IMG/VR virus record: IMGVR_UViG_3300037961_005709
Location: 1-43,890 of that record
Reading direction: 5' to 3' (one strand)
DNA length: 43,890 nucleotides
From: a virus
The position numbers and the translations under genes are program-made. Within the stretch, counting starts at the first letter, position 1, and the number at the start of each line of letters is the position of its first letter. The notes below the pieces were generated by a model. That model searched no databases. It saw only the letters and a program-made list of their open reading frames with translations, and had not been told where the DNA came from. Shown here piece by piece: positions 1 to 5,898 of the stretch.

Positions 1-114
1 TGCTCTGACATAGTTTCTCTCGTCATTAACTGCGGAAAACCAAACTGCTATTTTCATTACAATCCAAATCGCCGCTAGTGGTGTGAAACAAGCAATAAGG
101 ATGATAGGATTCAT
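1..114 (-). CDS. Small membrane protein, C-terminus outside the window
   Basis: The first 38 codons are present and the frame is still open at the window edge. The N-terminus (MNPIILIACFTPLAAIWIVM...) is a single hydrophobic stretch of about 25 residues followed by a polar segment (NDERNYVRA), so it is probably a one-span membrane protein or one with an uncleaved signal anchor. The ATG overlaps the stop of the upstream glutaredoxin-like gene in an ATGA arrangement, which suggests translational coupling. I do not recognise a function. Confidence 0.65.
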   Translation of the reverse strand, partial: MNPIILIACFTPLAAIWIVMKIAVWFSAVNDERNYVRA

Positions 115-347
115 AAGAACATTCCTTTTTCGTTCATGTATTGAAGTGTCTCTTTTAACCCACCAATATGTCTGAAACCAACATTAACTTGTGGGTATTC
201 TGCCTCCTCACCAAATTCAGCAACAAAACCTTTCTGTGAGAAGTGCTGATTTAATTTATATACAGATATCTGAAAGTTGAGGTTTTCTAATAATGTTTTA
301 GCACGTTCACATTCCTGATTGCCGTTGGAATAAATTACTGCTTCCAT
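111..347 (-). CDS. Glutaredoxin-like protein lacking the N-terminal active-site cysteine
   Basis: 78 aa, about the size of a minimal glutaredoxin. The N-terminal strand MEAVIYSN is followed by NQECERAK at residues 10-17, which aligns with the CPYCxRAK redox motif, but the first cysteine is Asn10 and only Cys13 remains. The cis-proline segment YPQV (Pro52) and the downstream IGG (61-63) of the glutathione-binding side are conserved. Family knowledge: glutaredoxins reduce disulfides and serve ribonucleotide reductase, and phages often carry one. Inference: without the nucleophilic first cysteine, ordinary dithiol or monothiol chemistry is doubtful, so this may be a binding or regulatory derivative. 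The start overlaps the preceding stop (TAATG). It lies in the small-gene early-type block. Confidence 0.75.
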   Translation of the reverse strand: MEAVIYSNGNQECERAKTLLENLNFQISVYKLNQHFSQKGFVAEFGEEAEYPQVNVGFRHIGGLKETLQYMNEKGMFL

Positions 348-574
348 TACTTTTGCTCCTCGTATTCGATGACGATTCTTTTGTAGTTTCTACCGGTGTG
401 ATCTACACAGGTAATGTGAGTTAATTTACCACCCAATGTCTCTGCTATTTCATGCAACTGCCACCAGGGGATTTCTTTTTCGATTCTTCCTTCTACCATG
501 GTCTTCTTCTGGTCGTCCCAGATATAATCGGTAACTTTTCCGTCTTTATCAGTGACGGTACAATTAGTTAGCAT
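347..574 (-). CDS. Hypothetical protein (75 aa)
   Basis: Begins MLTNCTVTDKDGKVTDYIW and ends in a charged tail (VIEYEEQK). The ATG at 574 is chosen because GAAAGGAG at 580-587 lies 5 nt upstream. An in-frame ATG directly before it (577) sits only 2 nt from that Shine-Dalgarno sequence. The gene overlaps the preceding small gene by 11 nt and is coupled by TAATG to the glutaredoxin-like gene. The internal pattern (PWWQLHEIAETLGGKLTHI) suggests a compact alpha/beta fold. I see no recognisable domain, membrane segment or signal. Function unknown. Confidence 0.65.
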   Translation of the reverse strand: MLTNCTVTDKDGKVTDYIWDDQKKTMVEGRIEKEIPWWQLHEIAETLGGKLTHITCVDHTGRNYKRIVIEYEEQK

Positions 575-701
575 CATTACTCCTTTCAATCCAATCGTCG
601 ATTTGTTCTTGAGTGGGAACTATGATGCTAAAAGCAAGTCCATCTTCGATGAACTCTTCGTTCATCTTTTCATATGTTTCTGGTGTAATCTTTTCAGTCA
701 C
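564..701 (-). CDS. Small hypothetical protein with probable GTG start (45 aa)
   Basis: Acidic protein (VTEKITPETYEKMNEEF...), too short to show any domain. The GTG at 701 is preferred because GGAGG (706-710) lies 4 nt upstream and the start overlaps the preceding stop (694-696) by 8 nt, as elsewhere in this block. An upstream in-frame ATG at 716 would give 50 aa but has no Shine-Dalgarno sequence. It is flanked by genes on the same strand with similar overlaps, which supports real translation. Function unknown. Confidence 0.55.
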   Translation of the reverse strand: MTEKITPETYEKMNEEFIEDGLAFSIIVPTQEQIDDWIERSNDAN

Positions 702-1008
702 GTTGCCTCCAATCATCTGGTTTGTCACGTTGAAACCAATCAACGATTTCATCGGCACCATCAAACCCCGTTTTATAATTGGATGGATCGGGGTCACCTA
801 AACCCATCCTATTCATAAAATCGTCCATACTGCCTTCTTCAATATCTTGTGATGCTTGACGACGTGCTTTGTTCAACCAATCTCTAGCAAGAGTATGTGC
901 TTTAGCAAGTTTTTCTGCCCATATCATGTCCTCTAAAGGGACTTCTTCGTTGTTTGCAATGCAACGACAAATAGATTCAAGACGAAGGCGGTATGCAGTA
1001 GATAACAT
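694..1008 (-). CDS. Conserved hypothetical cyanophage protein (104 aa)
   Basis: Mostly helical, charged protein. The central segment LEDMIWAEKLAKAHTLARDWL (about residues 25-45) and a basic KARRQA are followed by an acidic, Asp/Trp-rich C-terminus (DEIVDWFQRDKPDDW). I recall this helical pattern from small proteins of T4-like cyanophages but know no function. The ATG lies 4 nt after the stop of the upstream membrane-protein gene. No membrane segment or catalytic motif is visible. Confidence 0.7.
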   Translation of the reverse strand: MLSTAYRLRLESICRCIANNEEVPLEDMIWAEKLAKAHTLARDWLNKARRQASQDIEEGSMDDFMNRMGLGDPDPSNYKTGFDGADEIVDWFQRDKPDDWRQRD

Positions 1009-1012
1009 AAAT

Positions 1013-1255
1013 TTATGTCTCTTTATCTTTATTTATTTTTCCCATCAACTCCTTAGCTAAACGCAAAGAACGACGGTACATTAGATATTTTACCACAGGA
1101 TTACGAGGATTGTTAGTTATCCACCACCACTGTCTCTTTATATTAGTCTTTGCTAACTTAGACACATAAAAAAATGCTGCTGCGACATTTTCATCTGTCA
1201 CAACAGCATACATTATAACTCCAAATACAAGTAACCACATGTATTGGAGGTTCAT
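1013..1255 (-). CDS. Small membrane protein (80 aa)
   Basis: The N-terminal segment MNLQYMWLLVFGVIMYAVV is a clear transmembrane helix or signal anchor. It is followed by a basic, aromatic cytoplasmic-type tail (KRQWWWITNNPRNP...RRSLRLAKELMGKINKDKET). The positive charge after the span predicts an N-out, C-in orientation. Its start overlaps the preceding stop in TAATG, indicating coupling. Function is not recognised. A small inner-membrane protein in an early-type block could act on the host envelope, but that is only inference. Confidence 0.7.
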   Translation of the reverse strand: MNLQYMWLLVFGVIMYAVVTDENVAAAFFYVSKLAKTNIKRQWWWITNNPRNPVVKYLMYRRSLRLAKELMGKINKDKET

Positions 1256-1434
1256 TAGTGGAACTCCTGAACCCTACGTTGGTCAAGATATTCGAGAATG
1301 TCGGATCTCCATTCCATCAACTCGTGAAAACATTCTTGGTTGTGTGCACATTGCCTCAGTTCTGAATCTGGCTTTAACACACTTTCGTAGAATAGACCAA
1401 GAGCATCACGACGTTTTTGGTGCTTGTCACTCAT
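1255..1434 (-). CDS. Small hypothetical protein (59 aa)
   Basis: Translates from ATG 1434 as MSDKHQKRRDALGLFYESVL followed by KPDSELRQCAHNQECFHELM and EWRSDILEYLDQRRVQEFH. A strong GGAGGT Shine-Dalgarno sequence lies 5 nt upstream. The ATG overlaps the stop of the upstream gene (ATGA) and its own stop overlaps the next start (TAATG). The composition is helical with two cysteines and two histidines (C29, H31, C35, H37), which could bind a metal, although the spacing CxHxxxCxH is not a named motif I know. I recall similar short proteins in cyanomyophages; function unknown. Confidence 0.7.
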   Translation of the reverse strand: MSDKHQKRRDALGLFYESVLKPDSELRQCAHNQECFHELMEWRSDILEYLDQRRVQEFH

Positions 1435-1661
1435 GGAGACCTCCGTTTTTTTGTTTTCAACTGATTCTTGATAAAATCAACTGATTGTTTGTAGGTATTT
1501 AAAACCTTTATTGGACTACCTTTATGTATGATCATGAACTTTTTTCCACATGGAACAGAAGCCCACATACCATCATTGGTAACAAATCCAAGGGGATCCC
1601 CAAGTTTGGGGTCGAGGATCCCTGGTCTTGGAACAAAAGGTTTTAAAAAGTTGCTAGACAT
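1431..1661 (-). CDS. Hypothetical protein (76 aa)
   Basis: Starts MSSNFLKPFVPRPGILDPKL. The ATG at 1661 is used; the codon just upstream is TTG. The middle (FVTNDGMWASVPCGKKFMII) looks like a small beta-rich fold and the C-terminus is strongly basic (KNQLKTKKRRSP), which could contact nucleic acid. The start overlaps the stop of the 47-aa gene (TGATG) and the stop overlaps the 59-aa gene (ATGA). I do not recognise a family. Confidence 0.65.
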   Translation of the reverse strand: MSSNFLKPFVPRPGILDPKLGDPLGFVTNDGMWASVPCGKKFMIIHKGSPIKVLNTYKQSVDFIKNQLKTKKRRSP

Positions 1662-1804
1662 CAAAAGAACGATGCATTGACACCAACGACAGTTGCATTA
1701 GGATTCCGTGCCAGTGCAACTTCCTTTGCCTCTTGATAGTCTTTGGCATACACAGTCTCTTCAAAGACCTTGCCAGCAACATAGAGTTTGACTTTGCATT
1801 TCAT
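1661..1804 (-). CDS. Small conserved hypothetical protein (47 aa)
   Basis: Reads MKCKVKLYVAGKVFEETVYA then KDYQEAKEVALARNPNATVV GVNASFF. The strand-strand-helix pattern, with a helical DYQEAKEVALARNP segment, resembles short beta-beta-alpha proteins that I recall from many cyanomyophages. Function unknown. It is the first gene after a sigma70-like promoter (1831-1859), has no strong Shine-Dalgarno sequence, and leads a chain of overlapping genes running to the window start. Confidence 0.65.
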   Translation of the reverse strand: MKCKVKLYVAGKVFEETVYAKDYQEAKEVALARNPNATVVGVNASFF

Positions 1805-1830
1805 GGGTTTGTTCCCTTGATTACCTATGT

Positions 1831-1859
1831 ATTATATCAGAAGTCCAGGAACTCGTCCA
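1831..1859 (-). promoter_or_regulatory. Probable early (host sigma70-type) promoter with extended -10
   Basis: On the minus strand TGATATAAT (1839-1831) is a perfect TGnTATAAT extended -10. TGGACG (1859-1854, 4 of 6 to TTGACA) lies upstream with a 17-nt spacer. It overlaps the end of the nuclease-like gene and precedes the 47-aa gene start at 1804 by a short leader. It likely drives the chain of small genes to its left. Confidence 0.65.
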
Positions 1860-2406
1860 TGGCTTTATCATACCCATGAGACAGTTTGAGAGGTGGCATA
1901 ACAGGATTGATTTCTCCGAGGTCACACTCGTAGTAGTTACCAATGTCCAGTCGGATGTGAACACCATCACCATACTCTTCATACAGTGGACGGGCAATGT
2001 TGTCTTCAACAACCACCACACGACGAGCAGTCAGATCAATCACCATCATGTAGTCGAAAGTCTTTTGAGTCTTGAAGTCTTCAAGAGTTTTCTTCTCACC
2101 ATAGAAGTTCTTGACCTTGAACTGCTTTGTGGCGTGGGGATTTCTTTTTTGGAAGAGGTTTTTTCCCATCTTCATTTCGATCTTCTCTTCACCGTAGAGA
2201 AAGTCGTATCCTTTTTGGTCCACACGAACAAGGTTGGAGAACTGTGCGACTGCTTTCTCTACACCTGCGGCACGGGTGAAGTTGTCTGCATTTGTGATAA
2301 ATCCTTTGTCTGCATACAGGGAGTCTGCAACACCGAAAATCTTGTTCCAGTCAACACTTGTCTCAAGGTGATCAATGAAGTGCTGCTGTGCTGTTGCGAT
2401 GGTCAT
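1837..2406 (-). CDS. Putative PD-(D/E)XK-type nuclease (restriction-endonuclease-like)
   Basis: 189 aa. The segment YDFLYGEEKIEMKMGKN holds Asp68, Glu77 and Lys79, matching the D...ExK core of PD-(D/E)XK nucleases: a strand with the Asp, a turn, then a strand with ExK. The flanking helix EKAVAQFSNLVRVDQK and later strands (FDYMMVIDLTARRVVVVED) fit the fold. Seen: the motif and length. Inferred: Mg-dependent DNA cleavage. It lies directly downstream of, and co-directional with, an SF2 DEAH helicase (65-nt gap), like the helicase and nuclease parts of restriction enzymes, but no methyltransferase is present here. Alternatives are a replication or recombination nuclease, or a degenerate enzyme. 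No Shine-Dalgarno sequence is obvious at ATG 2406. Confidence 0.55.
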   Translation of the reverse strand: MTIATAQQHFIDHLETSVDWNKIFGVADSLYADKGFITNADNFTRAAGVEKAVAQFSNLVRVDQKGYDFLYGEEKIEMKMGKNLFQKRNPHATKQFKVKNFYGEKKTLEDFKTQKTFDYMMVIDLTARRVVVVEDNIARPLYEEYGDGVHIRLDIGNYYECDLGEINPVMPPLKLSHGYDKAMDEFLDF

Positions 2407-2427
2407 TTGTTTTGTGTAAACAGGTTA

Positions 2428-2456
2428 ATAGTAGCATGATTCTGGGACTTACGCAA
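2428..2456 (-). promoter_or_regulatory. Possible promoter upstream of the nuclease-like gene
   Basis: The minus strand shows TGCTACTAT (2436-2428, extended -10 with TACTAT, 4 of 6). TTGCGT (2456-2451) lies 17 nt further upstream. It sits in the 65-nt gap after the helicase stop and 22 nt before ATG 2406. The match is weak, so this is only a candidate for separate expression of the nuclease. Confidence 0.35.
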
Positions 2457-2471
2457 GATGCTGCCCAGAAT

Positions 2472-3632
2472 TCATCGACGGATGACAGAGATGGCAGGTT
2501 CACCCTGCTCAAAGACGGTATCAACAACTGCTTGAACGGATCTAGCAGTGTTGATCCCCACTCTATCATAAACTGGGACACAGACAAGCCCATGTGTCTT
2601 CTCAGACCCTCCTAGACGGATCACACGACCGATTGACTGACTGATTCCGATATAATCCATGTTCCGCATGAAAAGGACTGCTTCCAGACCGTTTACGTTG
2701 ATACCTTCGGACAGGATACTGTGGTGCAATACAACGAATTTCTTCTCAGGATCCTTGCCCCATGAGTTCAAAGTCTTAAAGAACTCTTCACGATCGACCT
2801 TCACACCATCGATAAATGCACCAGTCTTAGACGTGATATACATGCAAGAGTAACCTCTACTGCGGATCTCAGGAAAGAAATCAGATTCAGTCAATAACTT
2901 CACAATTTGTCTCGTAGACCGTGCGGCAATCAAGATCTTGTTAAGAGAATTGTCATCAATCGTAGAGATCAGATTGTCACAGTCAGACATCTTGAAGTCA
3001 CCCTGAGGTAACTGGTTCACAACAACCTTAGGTGGCAGAATGTAACCTTCATCAACCAACTTGGGTGCAGGAACATTACAAATGATGTTGCCATAAGTCT
3101 TATAATTGTTCATTCCTGGTTTCGATACAGCAACAGAGTGTTTCGGAGTCGCAGTAAAGAAGTAGCAACGTTCAGCAGCAGAACTGAAGTGCTCTGTAGC
3201 AGGATGGAAATTTCTTTTGACACTGTTGTGAGCCTCGTCAAAGTAAATCGTATCAACATTGATACCAGACTCTTCAATACGACGTAGTGAATTGTATGTT
3301 GTAAAAATGAGTCGATTGCCATCAATATTGTCAGACCATGCTTTGACGGTCTTTGCCTTGGTAGTGCTAAAGTGATCTGTTTCTCCACTGTGAACATGCA
3401 TCACATGTGCATCAACGTGCTCTAAGAACTCAGAACACAACTGTTCTGCCAAAAGAATACGTGGTGCTACTACCACATGAACTTGATTAGTAAATAATTT
3501 GAAATGGATGCTCGTATCCTCAATCATACACATTGTTTTACCACCACCTGTCGGTACGATCACCTGACCCTTCTGATGGTTCAGCATGGCATGAAGAGCA
3601 TCTTTCTGGTGAGGACGCAGAGTGACGGTCAT
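2472..3632 (-). CDS. SF2 DEAH-type helicase/ATPase
   Basis: 386 aa from ATG 3632 (MTVTLRPHQKDAL). A further ATG at 3656 lies inside the predicted -10 element and is less likely. Ordered SF2 motifs are visible: Q-like RPHQKDA near the start, Walker A VPTGGGKT (27-33), DEAH (132-135), motif III FTATP (160-164) and motif VI QSIGRVIRLG (332-341) with two arginines. This is the core of a type III restriction/UvsW-like DNA translocase. Family role: ATP-driven unwinding or translocation in phage recombination, replication restart or restriction. The protein is smaller than T4 UvsW (about 500 aa). Immediately downstream is a putative nuclease, suggesting a functional pair. Its upstream region is promoter-dense, so it is probably expressed early. 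Confidence 0.85.
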   Translation of the reverse strand: MTVTLRPHQKDALHAMLNHQKGQVIVPTGGGKTMCMIEDTSIHFKLFTNQVHVVVAPRILLAEQLCSEFLEHVDAHVMHVHSGETDHFSTTKAKTVKAWSDNIDGNRLIFTTYNSLRRIEESGINVDTIYFDEAHNSVKRNFHPATEHFSSAAERCYFFTATPKHSVAVSKPGMNNYKTYGNIICNVPAPKLVDEGYILPPKVVVNQLPQGDFKMSDCDNLISTIDDNSLNKILIAARSTRQIVKLLTESDFFPEIRSRGYSCMYITSKTGAFIDGVKVDREEFFKTLNSWGKDPEKKFVVLHHSILSEGINVNGLEAVLFMRNMDYIGISQSIGRVIRLGGSEKTHGLVCVPVYDRVGINTARSVQAVVDTVFEQGEPAISVIRR

Positions 3633-3654
3633 GTGTGCTTGAATCAATAAAGAC

Positions 3655-3765
3655 ATTATAGCAGAAAACCGCCTACTAGAAGAAGTAGACGGTTCTCTAA
3701 GTGGCTTATACTGTGATCTTCAACCCAGACAAAGGTAGTCTACAGAGATTCTCTTAACTTGTCAA
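3655..3765 (-). promoter_or_regulatory. Multi-promoter region upstream of the helicase
   Basis: Three leftward promoter candidates are packed into about 110 nt. (1) TTGACA (3765-3760), 17-nt spacer, TAGACT (3742-3737). (2) TTGTCT (3732-3727), 16-nt spacer, TATAAG (3710-3705). (3) A perfect extended -10, TGCTATAAT (3663-3655), with no good -35. The first overlaps the end of the 2OG oxygenase gene. Together they mark the border between the tail-fibre-side genes and the early-type block and should serve the helicase. Confidence 0.6.
3667..3694 (-). terminator. Hairpin, possible terminator or attenuator
   Basis: AACCGTCTACT, loop TCTTCT, AGTAGGCGGTT on the minus strand form an 11-bp stem with one mismatch, followed by a short TTTT tract. 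It lies after the 2OG oxygenase gene and just before the extended -10 at 3655. The short U tract makes termination only moderately likely. Since two promoter candidates lie upstream of it, it could instead be an attenuator or a 5' leader structure for the helicase. Confidence 0.5.
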
Positions 3766-4398
3766 GCGTCCGTTCTTGTTTGTTGCTCGACATCCAAAGA
3801 AAGATGTGATAGCATATCTACCATTACCTTCAAAGTAATCGGAATCTTTGATAGTAACTTTTCTGACAGCATGTTCTACCCAACCAGGAAAAATTACCAT
3901 GGTATTGTTATCACATGAAATTTTAAAGTCATATTCAGGAAAAATTAAATCTCCACCAGAAAATTTCTTAGGTTCTCTATAGAAATAAGAAAATGCTAAA
4001 AATTGAAAGTCTCTGTCAGTATGTGGATCATAATATTCACCATCATGATAGTACCTGACTTTAGTACAATCCCAGTTTGATTTTGGTGCTATCTTGCAGC
4101 ATGGATGAATTTCTGCAAAATTATTCAGTACTCCAGAATCAAATAATTTTCTATTTACGGTCAGAATATTTGATACAGATCTGTGCCCCTCATATACATC
4201 ATCTAGTATGAGTGCCTTTGCATTTGTATTGTCAATAACACCACCGTAATCTTTTGCTTCCACTAACTTTCCCGGTTTGGTAAGAAAGTTTAGTTCTTCC
4301 CATACAAGTTCCAGTTCTAATTCATTATAAAAATTTTTAATAATCATCAAGGGAAAAGGTTCTTGATGAACTGTTGCCTCTAGAATTTCACTTTTCAT
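3754..4398 (-). CDS. 2OG-Fe(II) oxygenase (prolyl-hydroxylase-like) A
   Basis: 214 aa from ATG 4398 (MKSEILEATV), which overlaps the previous gene's stop by 11 nt; a longer in-frame start would extend far into that gene. The double-stranded beta-helix signature is complete: HTD (His126, Asp128), distal His176 in WVEHAV and 2-oxoglutarate-binding Arg194 in GRYAIT. The enzyme should be soluble and iron-dependent, oxidising an unknown substrate. Phage homologues are common in T4-like cyanophages, but substrates are not settled to my knowledge. It lies in tandem with a second, sequence-divergent 2OG oxygenase at the end of the fibre/adhesin gene run. Confidence 0.85.
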   Translation of the reverse strand: MKSEILEATVHQEPFPLMIIKNFYNELELELVWEELNFLTKPGKLVEAKDYGGVIDNTNAKALILDDVYEGHRSVSNILTVNRKLFDSGVLNNFAEIHPCCKIAPKSNWDCTKVRYYHDGEYYDPHTDRDFQFLAFSYFYREPKKFSGGDLIFPEYDFKISCDNNTMVIFPGWVEHAVRKVTIKDSDYFEGNGRYAITSFFGCRATNKNGRLTS

Positions 4399-4981
4399 TT
4401 TTAACAGTATCATTTGGAGTTGGTTGAATCCATCCCCATGTAGTAGCAAGATATTTTGTACCACCTAAGGGAGGATTGCCTCTATGAGTATGTGTATATT
4501 GGCATGGAAAGATAATTACATCTCCTGCCGATGCTTTTTCTCGTTTATTGATATATAAAAATTCTGTTTCTCCACCATCAAAGTCATCATTAAGATAGGT
4601 TTGAACAACAAATGTTCTACCACAACTTAAATAGTCACCATTCTCGTAGTGCCAGGAATGAAATCCCGCACCAGCTTCAAGTTTCTTTATTTTCATATCA
4701 TAAATTATAAACTTTCTTTGTCCCAAAACAGTATATTTTTCTAGATACTGATCCACACAAGTTTTTAACTTGGGAAACATCAATTTATTGACTCTAGTTG
4801 CTGATGCAAAGTCAACTTCAAAGTCAACATTTACATTGATTGCTTTTTGATCCTGTAAGTGTGGATTTTGTTCTGTCCTAAACAACCTCTGTGTTTCTTC
4901 AAAAAATTCTATTTCTTGAATGATGTCTCTACACTCTTGTCGAGTAAAAGTCTCTTTATAGCGACAAATAAAATCGTCCAT
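4388..4981 (-). CDS. 2OG-Fe(II) oxygenase (prolyl-4-hydroxylase-like) B
   Basis: 197 aa. Iron ligands are visible as WHYE (His111, Glu113, an H-x-E variant of H-x-D) and a distal histidine in YTHTHRGN (His166). Lys176 in GTKYLATTW replaces the usual Arg for the 2-oxoglutarate carboxylate. GGETEF (137-142) is the family's typical turn. Likely a soluble dioxygenase that hydroxylates a protein or small molecule; the substrate is unknown. The stop overlaps the next 2OG gene, so the two are probably translationally coupled. A 29-nt gap separates it from the glycine-rich protein upstream, without a recognised promoter. Confidence 0.85.
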   Translation of the reverse strand: MDDFICRYKETFTRQECRDIIQEIEFFEETQRLFRTEQNPHLQDQKAINVNVDFEVDFASATRVNKLMFPKLKTCVDQYLEKYTVLGQRKFIIYDMKIKKLEAGAGFHSWHYENGDYLSCGRTFVVQTYLNDDFDGGETEFLYINKREKASAGDVIIFPCQYTHTHRGNPPLGGTKYLATTWGWIQPTPNDTVKNEK

Positions 4982-5010
4982 GATAAAAATGATACTAATA
5001 CTACTATGTA

Positions 5011-5898
5011 TCAGTATGCTTGCTGTCCTATTCCACCAGCACCACCAGATCCATTTGATTCTTTTTTGTTTCTTCCACCAGAAGCACCACCACCGTTTGC
5101 ACCATTAGAACCTCCATCTCCTCCAGTGCCGCCTTCTGCTTCAGCATCATCTTCTCCTGCTCTTCCCTCTCCACCATTTTTCAAACCTCCATTACCACCT
5201 CCACCATTTCCAGTACCACCAGATCCGGCAGGAAGTCCATTTCCTCCACCACCTCCACCACCTTCGGCGTCGTTTTTGTCCCCCCAGTCATTTTGTTCTG
5301 CTCTAGAACCTCCACCACCTCCACCACCACCTGCGGAGATATATCCATTATTATTAAGTGTTGCGCCACTCAAATATCTCAATCCATTAGATCCGTTTCC
5401 ACCATTTCCACCACTAGCACTTCCTCCGTTACCACCTCTTCCCACAACTTGTCCATTAGAAGAAACATCAATTATCATAGATGTTCCGGATGGCCAATAA
5501 GAAGAATTTCCAGTCTTAAATGCCCATTCACTAGTTGATGCTCCATGACTACTGTATGTTCCTGTTATATTGATAAAAATTTTCTTTCCACCTTGCCATC
5601 CAGAAGAATTTCTTGATGGTTTACTCCTAAAACCACCAACAACAACACCATCTCCATTATAATTTGCAGAAGCACGGTTGCCACCAGTGCATTTAACAAC
5701 AATATTTAATTTTTTACCATAAAAATCACTAAATTTAATTTGACCAGTTTTTGGAATACCAGAGTCTAGTGGCAGTCCATTTAGAGACCCTATATTAGCG
5801 CTAATTCTATATGCACCAAGATTTTTATTTGGAGGAAGTCCAAACTCATTAGAAATCTCAGTAAATGATAGTGATGATCCTGAACTTTTAATAGTCAT
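5011..5898 (-). CDS. Glycine-rich fibre-tip/adhesin-like virion protein
   Basis: 295 aa from ATG 5898 (MTIKSSGSSLSFTEISNEFG), which overlaps the preceding stop as TAATG; an upstream in-frame ATG at 5916 lies inside the previous gene. The N-terminal 60 residues end in IKFSDFYGKK, a segment I recall in many cyanophage structural proteins. The C-terminal 150 residues are blocks of poly-glycine separated by short polar loops (for example AGGGGGGGGSRAEQN), ending GGIGQQAY. Family knowledge: T2/S16-type gp38 adhesins fold glycine-rich blocks into a polyglycine sandwich and the loops bind the receptor. Inference: this is the receptor-contacting tip of the adjacent fibre. The low-complexity DNA gives a long proline-rich shadow frame on the other strand. 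Confidence 0.7.
   Translation of the reverse strand: MTIKSSGSSLSFTEISNEFGLPPNKNLGAYRISANIGSLNGLPLDSGIPKTGQIKFSDFYGKKLNIVVKCTGGNRASANYNGDGVVVGGFRSKPSRNSSGWQGGKKIFINITGTYSSHGASTSEWAFKTGNSSYWPSGTSMIIDVSSNGQVVGRGGNGGSASGGNGGNGSNGLRYLSGATLNNNGYISAGGGGGGGGSRAEQNDWGDKNDAEGGGGGGGNGLPAGSGGTGNGGGGNGGLKNGGEGRAGEDDAEAEGGTGGDGGSNGANGGGASGGRNKKESNGSGGAGGIGQQAY

Noticed and set aside
1030-1037. AATAAATA 22 nt before the 104-aa gene
   Set aside because: It lies within the codons KINK of the 80-aa gene in the early-type block, so an AT-rich coincidence is more likely than a late promoter.
1431-1664. TTG start one codon upstream of the 76-aa gene's ATG
   Set aside because: The ATG at 1661 has the TGATG overlap seen throughout this block; the TTG has no support.
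4859-5500. 213-codon plus-strand frame, very proline-rich
   Set aside because: It is the antisense image of the poly-glycine gene (GGN codons read as CCN on the other strand), with no Shine-Dalgarno sequence and no coupling to neighbours.
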